Shown in pieces: positions 11,401 to 21,078 of a stretch of DNA of 53,435 nt (within the stretch, counting starts at the first letter, position 1; every line of letters starts with the position of its first letter). Location of the stretch: contig MU623524.1 of the NCBI GenBank assembly GCA_025201765.1, positions 1 to 53,435 of the forward strand, read 5' to 3'. The notes below the pieces were generated by a model that saw only the letters and a program-made list of their open reading frames with translations, ran no database searches and was not told the DNA's origin. The translations under genes were made by a program, and so were the position numbers. Origin of the DNA: Daldinia sp. FL1419. Lineage: Eukaryota; Ascomycota; Sordariomycetes; Xylariales; Hypoxylaceae.

Positions 11401-11918
11401 CTATGAAAGATGCGTTAGAACTATTATAGAGCCGATGCGACTGCGATATAGACTTACTTGGGGATAACACGAGTTCTACCATCACGAAGCACCATAGCGC
11501 TAGGAGCGGAAAGAGCTCTAAGAGCATCTAGCTTCTTTTCTGCACCGTACTCCTGATAGAACCCAATTGAAACATTAAGTATAATAACGGCAAGGAGAAC
11601 GCCCCCTTCGACCCAATCGTTCATACCAAAACTTAGTCCCATAGCAAGGAATAAAATCTATTGCTTTCAGGTTAGTCCATGGAGCCATTGTTAGTTGTAA
11701 CATAAGCGACATACCAAGATCATAGCATTAACTAGTTGCTTAAAGAAGATCTTATACCAAGGAATAGCACCACCAACATCTAACTCATTGGGAGGGTATT
11801 TCTCCTGTAACTGCGTTACTTTTGTAGAAGACAAGCCTCTTTCGAGGTCCGTCTCAAGTAATTTAGCAACATCTTGGGCAGGCAAGAGGAATGGATGGCG
11901 CTCAAATTGGCCAGCCAT
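8447..11918 (-). CDS. P-type cation-exporting ATPase, ENA (IID) type
   Basis: Four exons (11918-11715, 11657-11458, 11400-10825, 10763-8447) give 1098 aa. Introns are 57, 57 and 61 nt, all GT-AG. It pumps Na+ and/or K+ out across the plasma membrane, driven by ATP. Visible hallmarks are an N-terminal cation-ATPase domain (HPFLL..YPPNELDVG), actuator TGES at 172-175, the IPESL membrane motif at 321-325, phosphorylation site DKTGTLT with Asp365, an N-domain with KGAVERVI, the hinge TGDGVNDAP near 743-752, and four to six C-terminal membrane helices. The actuator-domain spacing, AEVVPGDIV and IPESL context resemble fungal ENA pumps rather than SERCA or PMC1. The cytosolic tail is Ser/Lys rich. 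The start is tentative: the frame stays open upstream of 11918 (SPDSMAG-like context, ATPKPDS before the ATG), so a further 5' exon is possible. It shares its strand with DPM1. Confidence 0.93.
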
Positions 11919-13884
11919 CGAATCGGGCTTGGGAGTTGCACGAATATCGTCGGCTCTGGTCTGGTCTAAGGACTTGGCTCGGCATAGGTGAATACAAGTA
12001 AGTATAAAAGTCTATGAGTTTCAAGCTGTTTATTCTTAGCTTGAAATATTTCTGACATGTAGAGAACGATTCCAAGAAAAATAAAAGGAATCATATGATC
12101 ACACGAGTTTCTTCGAAGCCCGATCGGACTTGTCCGGGATATGGAGTTCTTTTATAACCCGTAATGGGAGCAAAAGGTTCGCTCGGCCGCGGGGAACCAC
12201 GCCGCTGGGGAGACAAAGTCTTTGTGATTCCATCATCGGCGCCAAGTATACCAAGAGCACTTATCACCACCATGATGCATTCTGGTATGCTCGAGAAGCT
12301 GATAAGTCACCGAGTATGAAGTTTAGCGTAAACATTATTCTTATGGTTGGATCTAATTGGATAACCTAGACGAAAAAAATTGGCATATAGTCGGGTCCAA
12401 GAAATTAAAACGTCAGAGATGGCCTTAGGACACTACATTAAAGATGGATGAGGCTCCTGGACAAGAGATAACCGCGGGGTTCGGCACAGCCCTCGAAGAA
12501 TCTACATTCGTAATTGGTACCATGAGGCTTGGCCCCAAGGTAACCCAAGCCTTGGCTTCTTAGCGCTAAGACTTGGCTTCTAGAACGTCTTTGTCCTGAG
12601 AGGCTCACAAGGCTGGGTGTTGGTGGTGGGCGAGTCGTTGTCGAGTCTTGGGAGGAGAGTTTAAAGTGGACCCGACCGTTGAAATTTAAGGAAGAGGATT
12701 TGCACGTGCCAAAACTCAGCTACTCGATTACCAGCCACTTTGTCCACGTGACGCAATACTTACTCGTCCTTTAGTGCTTGGCGGTAGAATATCGGCTAGT
12801 CGGCACAATTTTGGGGGTGTTGGTAGAATTTTAGGTTAAAATAAAATTGTTCAATCGTTATGTCGTGCGCATAATGACTGCATAACGATCGCATAACGAT
12901 CAATAAAAGCCGACAAATAAGATTTCATTTCTTTTTAGTAAATGCGGGTTCGCTTACATCCCATCTCCAAAATATCCACCTATCAGGCCATTTTCTACAA
13001 GAGCCTCAGTTTACACACCACAATAAAATGTGTCTTGGGGTTTACTAATAATGGAGTTCGCTTCGCGACATTCTTGAGTTTTAATTGAAAAAAAGATAAT
13101 GGAAAATTTTGTGGAAGTTATATTTAATTTCCGGATTTATCTACTCTATCCTGTCCTACCTAGATTCGTACGAAATACCCGCGGATAGATATGATACCAA
13201 GCGCCATGTTCTCGATTCGGATGGCATGTAGTCCATTCCATGCTGTTGTTGGTCGGTACGAAACCATATGTCCAATGCAGATGGACGTCATCCCACAAGC
13301 TGACAAATAGCATTCCTAATTGGAGCTTGGACTCTCGCGGCGTTTGAAGCTGATTAGTATCGGACCATCGCTTCTCTCTCTTTATTTTCGGACGGTTTAT
13401 GATGCGCTACGTATACAAGTGTATAACAAGTAACCTGTTCGTTAAACGTACCCAACTTACACACCTTACACAATAAAAGTACGTTACAATATATTGTTAC
13501 AGTAGGTATATATGCCGTGCTGGTGAGTGCAGATAGGTTGCAGAATGGAGAATGGTGCAGATGTGGCCTGATGAATTCTTCTTGGGTAAATTCTATAAAT
13601 CCGTAAATCCTCAATGGTCCGTTTAGATCTTTTCCCCAGTTTCCCAGCTCTCCTCTACACTACTATATATGTACATACATAGTACCTATGTCTCCCTCGC
13701 AGTTATTTTCTGCAGCTTCCCCTCATTGGCCCCCCCCTCAATTGGTATTGGTCCTATTGGTAGTCCTATTGGTAGTTCTCTTGGTCTCGTCGGTCTTATT
13801 GGTAGTCGGATGCAAGTGTTCCCTAGCTCTCCGTGCTTCCATGCTCCTCCCCTGTTCTCTTGTTCCCCTCCCCCTTGCTCGGTT

Positions 13885-13949
13885 TATCCTTTCAAGGTAT
13901 CCTTTCAAGGTATCCTTACAAGGTATCCTTACAAGGTATCCTTACATAG
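13885..13949 (+). repeat. 13-bp minisatellite, five units
   Basis: Five consecutive units of TATCCTTWCAAGG; the first two carry TTTC and the next two TTAC. The last unit is longer by one base and runs into a palindromic TAGGTACCTA at 13951-13960. Confidence 0.85.
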
Positions 13950-14068
13950 GTAGGTACCTAGTAGCATATGTGATATGTAATATGTATCCTAATAAGTAAC
14001 TATCCTTACCTTCATGCTTCATGTAATGTACCTACACATATTAGGTATGTTTGTATCCCGGTTGTGTA

Positions 14069-14673
14069 AGAGGATGTTATATTGCATAAATATGGAAAAA
14101 CTTATAGGGGGTAAGCATAAATATTAGTTATGTGTTTTTGGGGTACCAATTAATTTATTCCCATTAAAATTTGGTTTATTTGCAGTTTTACAGTACTTTC
14201 TTATGCATTCAATCAAATTTAGAAATCTTGCTTAATTTTTTCCATAATCGAAAAGCATTTTTTGAGGTGCTTTTCGGCTCGCTTATTTTGATTTTACAGT
14301 ATTTTTAGTTGTAAATGCCCTATAATTATAACGTATGTATATATTATAATTATAACGCATATATTTAACACTTAAAATTTTTATTATAGTGTATATATGT
14401 GTTATAATTATAACGCATTTAATAGTTGTTATATATATTAAATATATAATTATAGCAGGTAGCGATAACAAGGTTGCAAATAGTTTCAATAAGTATAAAC
14501 TAATAAACCACGGGCTTCAAACGTTCTATAACTTATGAAAATTAAGGTAAACGCTAATTCGTTAAAAATATAGTGGGTATTGCCCCTATAATTGAGCTAT
14601 ATTTCAGCAACTTATGTATCAAAATTGGCACAAACCATAAGCAAAGCACCGCTTATGCAATATAACATCCTCT
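14069..14673. mobile_element. Non-autonomous DNA transposon (MITE-like), 21-bp TIRs
   Basis: The left end at 14069-14089 (AGAGGATGTTATATTGCA...) is the exact reverse complement of 14653-14673, giving perfect 21-bp terminal inverted repeats around a 605-bp AT-rich interior. The left side is flanked by TA; the right flank is AA, so a TA target duplication is possible but not intact. The interior has no coding frame above 70 codons and repeats TAATTATAACG several times. The size, TIR length and TA flank suggest a Tc1/mariner-type derivative; this is inference. Confidence 0.75.
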
Positions 14674-14811
14674 AAGGATCTGAGAGTAAATGTGGAAAGC
14701 TTCCTCGTTCCTCAATAGTTTTCCCGTTCCGTCGACGTTTCTGATTCGTTCGTGCTACTAAACTGTGAGATGGATCAAGAAGCTCGGTCGACCTCACCTC
14801 GATTTTCCTCC

Positions 14812-14844
14812 GTTTCTATTTCCTTTTCTCTTCTTTTTCTCGTC
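14812..14844 (+). promoter_or_regulatory. Pyrimidine-rich leader tract
   Basis: A CT-rich tract with TTCTTTTTCTC lies about 160-190 bp upstream of the ATG at 15006. Fungal promoters commonly carry such tracts just before transcription starts. No TATA box is evident. Confidence 0.3.
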
Positions 14845-15005
14845 AGCTTCTAGCTACACTATTCTATTACACCATCAGCACCCTATAACGCTCAACACCA
14901 CACTCACAACGAACCTTTCATCGCGTACTTCCTTCCTTCCGGTCCCTCATACCGTCTATCGCACACTGTGCGTCTTCTAAAGCTAGCTCTTCTGACGTCA
15001 TCAAT

Positions 15006-15973
15006 ATGGCCGACAGCATCACCAACGGCATCGATAAAGGTATTATTTCCATTAATTCTATAGTTTTTACGCCGTAGAAGCTTTTGCGATCCTTATGCAA
15101 GCCTAATTGAGCTATTTTCAGAGCTCGTGCGCATTTATACGGCTATGCGACTGGGTCGCATAGTATTGAACACAGTGCACTAACTGTATAGATCCAGGCG
15201 CAATTAGCGAACCGATCGCAACTGAGTCGAAGCCTAGTTTCCCGCCGGTTGCGAAGGTTCCCACGGACGCTGGAGAAGAATCTATGGGGCCGTCGGTCGC
15301 GGATGATACCGCAGCCCCCGAGGCGACGACCGCTCCAAACTCCGAAAACCCGGCGCAAACCGATGCTGCTGCCAGTGACTCAAAGGAGTTGACCGAGAAG
15401 ATAGACGCTGCTGACAAATTGGCTGCACAGCCGGAGAAGTCGGCCGACACCGTGCCTGCGGAGCCGGTTGAACCTGCTGCTACGGACAAAGCGACGACCG
15501 ATGCGCCGGCACTTACCAATGGCGAAGCCAAGGAACCTCCTAAACCTGTCAGTATCGAAGAGGTTCGCGATCAAGACATGCCAGCTGCACCACCATCTCA
15601 GCCTGCTGAAATGACTGGTGCACTGCCTGTTCAAGAACCAGCCAAGGAGCCAACTGAGGAGCCAACTGAGCCAGTAGAGGAGCCAGCTAATGATGCACCA
15701 AAGGCCGATCCCGCGCCAGCTGCTACCGAGGCTGAGAAACCAGAAGCGAATGTTGGAGAGAAACGCAAGCCAAGCGACCCCAAGGTGTCCAATGGCGATG
15801 CGACACCTGAAGCAACTCCAGAAGAGGCGCCGGCTGAGAAGAAACAAAAGACCAACGGAGCAACTACTAACGGAACGGCTAAGAAAGTCGGCCGACCGAA
15901 GAAAGATAGGAGGGCCCCGCCCGCAGTTGGCAGAACAGCAAGAAAGACCCGAAGCCAGGGCGCTGCGGACTAA
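15006..15973 (+). CDS. Acidic Ala/Pro/Glu-rich protein with C-terminal AT-hook
   Basis: Exon 1 (15006-15039) encodes MADSITNGIDK plus one base. A 152-nt intron (donor GTATTA, branch CACTAAC, acceptor TATAG) leads to exon 2 (15192-15973), giving 271 aa with the junction codon GAT. Most of the protein is low-complexity Ala/Pro/Glu/Thr with repeated EEPTEP and EPAKE-like units and no globular domain. The last 40 residues become basic: EKKQKTNGATTNGTAKK, then VGRPKKDRRAPP with an AT-hook core GRP, then TARKTRSQ. This suggests a chromatin or minor-groove DNA-binding nuclear protein with a long acidic, disordered arm. No enzyme motif is present. A second, shorter split of the intron is possible because another CAG lies at 15118-15120, but the one-intron model keeps the frame cleanly. 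Function beyond DNA binding is unknown. Confidence 0.8.
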
Positions 15974-16770
15974 GGTGAAAACCCTTTAAACCTCGAAGCT
16001 AAAACGGTGAATGAATTCGGTTTGTTCGTACCGCTCCCTGCACATCAATTAAATTATCTTATAAGACTACGGACGGGGAATATTTTTGTAGGCGCCGGCG
16101 GGGGTTGAAATCGCAGGCTTGCGAGGCGTAATGTTTTGCGTTCGTACTATTTCTGTACATACTGGTACTTGAATGATCAAAGCAGATGTCTTGGAGAGTA
16201 GGGGGTGCCTCGCCTTTTTGTTAATTGTTGCTGCTGTGTGGGGGAGGAAGCTTGGAGGCGAGCTTGTACAATGGGAATGTGAGGGAAGTTTAGCACAACG
16301 CAACACAACGCAACGAAATACAAGGCAGCGTTAGCTGAGCACCTAGTTGGAGATCGGACTAGGATCATAGGTTACTTGTAATAAGGTATCGTAAAAAATC
16401 AATATGAAAACGTAAAATAAATAACGAAGAGGATAAGGTGAATTATATAACTTGTTCTAGTACGGTATACTTCGTTGCAGCTACCTACTTCTGTTGGATC
16501 TAGCACTTATCCGCATATGAGACGATCCGGGATCGTCTATGATCATCTAGCTCCTAATATTCTTTAATTCACAATCGGGTAACCTAGATTCCATCTCAAG
16601 ACTGTAGAACATCGCGGGAAAGGAGAGCCTCCAAGAGAACCAAGGAATCTATAAATGACTTGGCCATTCAACAAAGAACTCTACCCTACGACGATGAGAG
16701 TCCGTAGCTATAAACGCCTAGAGTGTAACGCCACGTATGGGTCCGACTTCCTCTCATAACTGTACGAGTA

Positions 16771-17237
16771 TCATAATTTGGGAATCATTACTGCTCGGAC
16801 GGCTGTATCGATTAGATACATCGAATCACGAGAGACAATCGCACGTACACGACTGATTAAAGTATACTCGACAAAGGGATAAGGTCTGGTGTGAATTACT
16901 TGGGTGAATGCTGCCACGTCGGCCTTGGCTAGTTCTACCACCATCTTATCGCCACACCGCATTGCTACAAGAAGACGGGTGCACTCAGTGCCTTGGGTTG
17001 TAATATTCAAGCTATCTTGTTTCTAGCTTCCAGTCTATTGCCCTTGGCTGTAAAAAGGCTTAGCTCGATATATAACGCGGCCATGCTTAAGCGTCGCTCA
17101 ATGCTGCGGTTTTCCTTACGCCTTATCGTCTTGATAGCTTGCTCTGAACAAGAACCCATCAGCTTTGGGTCTCGACCTATGGTTCGAACCCGAGTGTCCG
17201 TAAGCACATCCGAATCGCGTAGATACCTTATTACCAT
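16771..17237 (-). pseudogene. Possible frameshifted coding relic
   Basis: Two minus-strand frames meet near 17010. The upstream one (17237-17007) encodes 76 codons with amphipathic helical character (EQAIKTIRRKENRSIERRLS). The downstream one stays open from just before 17010 to 16771 and encodes a similar-looking stretch (MVVELAKADVAAFTQVI). They differ by one frame and overlap around AGAAACAAGATAGC, so a single-base shift would join them. A further open frame upstream (17602-17345) may belong. I recognise no family, and a long plus-strand frame also occupies 16993-17262, so this could be chance. Confidence 0.22.
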
Positions 17238-18419
17238 ATTACAACGGATGAAAGCCGTCTAGGTTAGAAACTTGTGTGAAATTGTTGTATAACATTCATA
17301 TATTGAAGTAACCCATTATAGATCCGAAATATCACGGTGGGTTATCAATGCAATGTTCCCGTTCGGCAAGGCCGTAGACGAAGAGCATTGGTCTTGGTAC
17401 AACTCACTTTCCTCCTACTAACGTCTACCAACAAGACGTCATTCGTCGGTTCTCGTGTAAAGACAATACAGCCTTGGAGCTGAATATCCCATGGGTGATT
17501 CCAGTATTTCGGAAGGACTATTGATTCCCTGACGCCGCAAAGTAACTGAACGGGCCCTCTATATACACCACCCCTTAAGGTCTGCTTATAACTCTCTATC
17601 ACTTAGTCGATTAATTCTAGTAAGATATTAGCATCATAAACCTATACTAATATCAATATGGTGAATACGCCTTAGTGACTCTATTAAATTGGTGCACTGG
17701 TGAGTCCTGATCATAGCTATGGGCTATGGCCCGTATATCGTGGTTACCAATACCTTATATGGACCGTAACCCTCGTATTAGGGATGGTGGTTAAACGTAG
17801 ACTTATGGTCCCGCTGGCACAGAGCTGTTGAATTGATTGTGCTTCATCGGGCAACGGCGGTATTACTAGGTAGTTAGGGATCCTAGAGGATCCCAGCGTA
17901 TGCAAAGCATTTATTAGAATGCATAGGTACCTACCTATATATAAGTAATAACCAGCGACTACCTTAAAGCTAGAAATTGGGCGTCAGCTTAGAAGAAACA
18001 AGAGGTCAAATTCGACGCGGCGAAGTTTGCGCATGAATGGGGCACATGGAAAATACTGTGGTATTGATGGAAGATCTCACATTAGGTGCGTATGGTTCAC
18101 TCGGCTATTGCAGCGCATTTATGGGACGCGAATCACCTTTAAAACAGGAGCGGTCCATTCGTAATCTGGCACGCCTTCATGCCTTCGATTAGGAGCCACC
18201 CTTTCCACGGGTGGTTCGTTGTTGGTACTGATGGCCTTTCGTCACGTGGGGACGTGCACATACCTTAGGTAGTACCGTAGGTACAGGTAACCTCTGGGAA
18301 TTATTCGGGACCTTGTCGGCGCTGCGTGTACCTAGGTACCTACCGAAGTAAAACTTATATAGAGCAATTACAAAACAAACAAACAATTGGGCCTGAAGCT
18401 GGGTAGTCGCTCTTGCCGG

Positions 18420-18540
18420 CGCGTGTGGGCTTGATAGCATAAAACCACCGCAGGGTCGCGGTGGTCGCTCCCCGCTTCTCCGGAGGGTTTTTCGCGGTGC
18501 TGGGTTCGAGGCCCTCTCATTACTCCGCCGTTTTTTTTGT
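18420..18540 (+). ncRNA. Possible RNA polymerase III structured RNA
   Basis: A perfect 8-bp hairpin (ACCACCGC at 18444-18451, GCGGTGGT at 18458-18465) is followed by a second GC-rich inverted stretch. Then comes a sequence fitting the B-box consensus GGTTCGANNCC at 18503-18513, and a T8 tract at 18531-18538 that would terminate Pol III. It does not fold as a tRNA by eye and does not match U6, 5S or SRP RNA as I know them. Treat as a weak candidate. Confidence 0.2.
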
Positions 18541-20563
18541 ATTTTTATTTTTTGTTGATATTTCCTTGCATATCTCTGATGCACATTGCTTTATTTATGG
18601 CGATACTGTAAAGTAGAAGAAGTTATTTACGTTATACACAACACAATGCTCCTAATTACGAAGACATGACAAGCAACTTGAAGCCCCAATATTTCCCATA
18701 GGATATTATCGATATTTTTAAAAATCGCTTGTATTCATCACCGTTGTCATTTTTAAGAAAATAAAATTATCATCTCGTCGTAACTCATCCTCCCCCCTCC
18801 GGGTTTGAATACGCGGAATATATTCGCATAGAGGTCGTGTATATTCACATCTATTCATATATACACGTTGTTCAAGTTTCGCGCGAGACTTTGCCGCAGT
18901 TACCGTCTTGCGGGCCTTTCCCAGGGTATCGGGAGCGCAACAGCACCAAACCGGCCTCGAGAAAGGGACCGTTTAGGAGACCGAGGCCGCCGGCCGCGAT
19001 GAAACTTACCGACTAAATGGAGTACGTACGTACATGTATGCGCTATGTACGTGTAATGTTTGGTTTCTTGACTACTCTATTGGCTGTCGTTTAGTGTTTA
19101 AGGAGCCCTTAGGAAGCTAGATTTGCGCATTGCCAAGGATAAGATTCTTACATAGTAGTGGATTACGAGCCCCCAATTCCCGAGACCCTGGTTCGGGGGA
19201 TCGGCGACGACCCTTACTACGTTGCAGGTATGTACATACTGTTTTCCATCTACATAATGTAGTGTTATGGTACAGGTGATAGGTAGGTACCTTATATCAA
19301 CCATCCAGAGATACGAACTTGATCGAGTGCCTAGTTAACTAACTTATTTAACCTAAAGGTTTCGGAATGAATAATTGGTGATCATTTCTAACACTTGCAG
19401 CACGTGCTATATATATTGAAGCCATTTATTTTTGAACGCACACGTCTGTAAGCGCGTGATAATCCGAGACAGAGATGACCTGCGCGGAAAGCCATTTAGA
19501 GGATAATGTTGAGGCCAACAATGTCTTGCATAGTACCATCGTAGCTGGTGGTCGAGCTCGTATTCTAGAATGGTCCCGCTATGATACACACGAATATCAC
19601 GATCCTATTGGTTATGTGGCAGAGTTGACCCCTGGCAATGGACTAGTCAAAAATAGAAATGGTGGTGGGGATTGAGTGGCCTCGTCATGCGATTGGATAG
19701 GATAGATGGTCTCGAGTCTCAAGCTTCTTCAAGGGGTTTCTTTTTAAATGGGTCTGCACGTATATAACGTACTTGTGTACATAGTTAGGTACGATAACTC
19801 TGGTTTGTAAAGGTTGACAATTCTTATTATAGTTATGGCGTATGATTGGGAAGATCTATTGATTTTGAGGCGACGAAGCCTTCGGTTTAAATCTAAAAAT
19901 GCAACGCATACTAACATATGCAGAGATGTACGTACAAAGTAAGGTATGCATATAGTGTAAGTGCCAAGCTTACATGGAATAGGCTATTAATTGCAGGAAC
20001 AGAAACTGAGCTGTAACCTTCCAGCCCAGGGCTATTTTGACAAACGATTATTCCTTGATAATTCGTTAAGAGAATGAATGGAAACCATCGAGATTGCCAC
20101 CCTATTTACTAATTGCATAGCACTAAATGGACCTAAAATTTAGGGAAGCTTCAAACCCGAGCGGATTAGTGCATGCAATGTACTGTTTAGTATTATTACA
20201 GTGCTATTGGTACTTGTGTAGTTTCGACGTGTCCCAGTCGGCAATGCGGCCTTTCGTCATTCCAATCCAGTAAAGTACCTATCCCCTGGGCCCAGAATGT
20301 TCAGAACCTAGGGATCCCGACTCAAAGTCATCATTGTTCCTGAAATTTTCTCAAACAAGACCATTCGTTTTATTCACTTGTATATGGCGATATCCTCAAT
20401 ATTCCCTTTTTTTCACCTATCCGAGCGTACATATGATTTTGGTACCTTACAAGTACATAGATACTTAGAACTTTTACCTATCATCCATCGTTATCTTGCT
20501 CTTGTCTCTGTCCGTTTATCCCCACGTATTGATGATATCAGATCTTGATAGGTGCGGATCTTG

Positions 20564-20598
20564 GCTCTCCTCCATCTTCTCTCTTCTCCCCTACCTAC
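20564..20598 (+). promoter_or_regulatory. Pyrimidine-rich tract upstream of the channel gene
   Basis: A CT-rich run (CTCTCCTCCATCTTCTCTCT) about 480-515 bp before the channel ATG, in a leader region that stays CT-biased to about 20720. This is a typical position for a fungal transcription start with a long 5' untranslated region; no direct proof. Confidence 0.25.
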
Positions 20599-21078
20599 CA
20601 TCTACCAACAACACCTAAATACGTACCGACATATACGATACCTCGAATCCACCTATATACCTAATATAGTATATTCCTTTCTCCCTCCGCTCGTGTAACC
20701 TATTCGACCCTCGACCTATTCTTTTGGTCCTGTTCGCTCGTTTGTAACTGCTTTGTGCGCTTCGACTTAAGCAGCGTCTCGACTATAGCGGACGGCTTTG
20801 TCTAAAGAATAAGAACTTGTCTTTTCGTGACAAGGAAGATTTAACGAGACCCTGGAACCCTCTCGCCACCGAATCGAACGATAGTTTTACACGTGGGCTA
20901 GTATAAGATATTAGGCTATCAGATGCTTTCTAGGCTTTGCGAATGAACCCTACACGAAGTTGAATACGGCTTTTGGATAATTGGCTATAGAGCTTGCCCG
21001 TCTAAGCCTCAAATCAATAATTTTTGGAATCCACCTTCGTCGCTGGCCATCGACGGCTGATAAGGCCTCTGCGATAGG

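Larger units (their letters stand above)
11919..15005. other. Three-kb gene-poor intergenic region
   Basis: No supportable coding gene is present. Contents in order: ATPase upstream region; a 79-codon plus frame (12130-12369) without motifs; a CATAACGATC repeat patch (about 12855-12903); short TTGGTAGTCC repeats (about 13740-13805); a 13-bp minisatellite; an AT-rich element with terminal inverted repeats (14069-14673); then the pyrimidine-rich leader of the gene starting at 15006. GC content falls markedly between about 14090 and 14640. Confidence 0.5.
15974..21078. other. Five-kb gene-poor region
   Basis: No confident gene is found. It holds a CACAACGCAAC repeat (about 16294-16314), a possible frameshifted coding relic on the minus strand (16771-17237), a possible structured RNA (about 18420-18540), a GC-rich patch (18880-19010), several TAGGTACCTA palindromes (17934-17943, 18333-18342), and the long leader of the channel gene at 21079. 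Small plus frames such as 19475-19675 show no motif. Confidence 0.5.

Noticed and set aside
12130..12369. 79-codon plus frame upstream of the ATPase
   Set aside because: No conserved motif, no splice partner, and composition like its surroundings.
17184..17194. GGTTCGAACCC as a tRNA B-box
   Set aside because: The surrounding bases do not form a T-stem, acceptor stem or anticodon arm in either orientation.
18189..18584. 131-codon minus frame
   Set aside because: Low-complexity Arg/Pro composition, no motif, and overlap with the GC-rich hairpins explain it better.
19475..19675. 66-codon plus frame (MTCAESHLED...)
   Set aside because: Single short frame with no motif or splice signal support.
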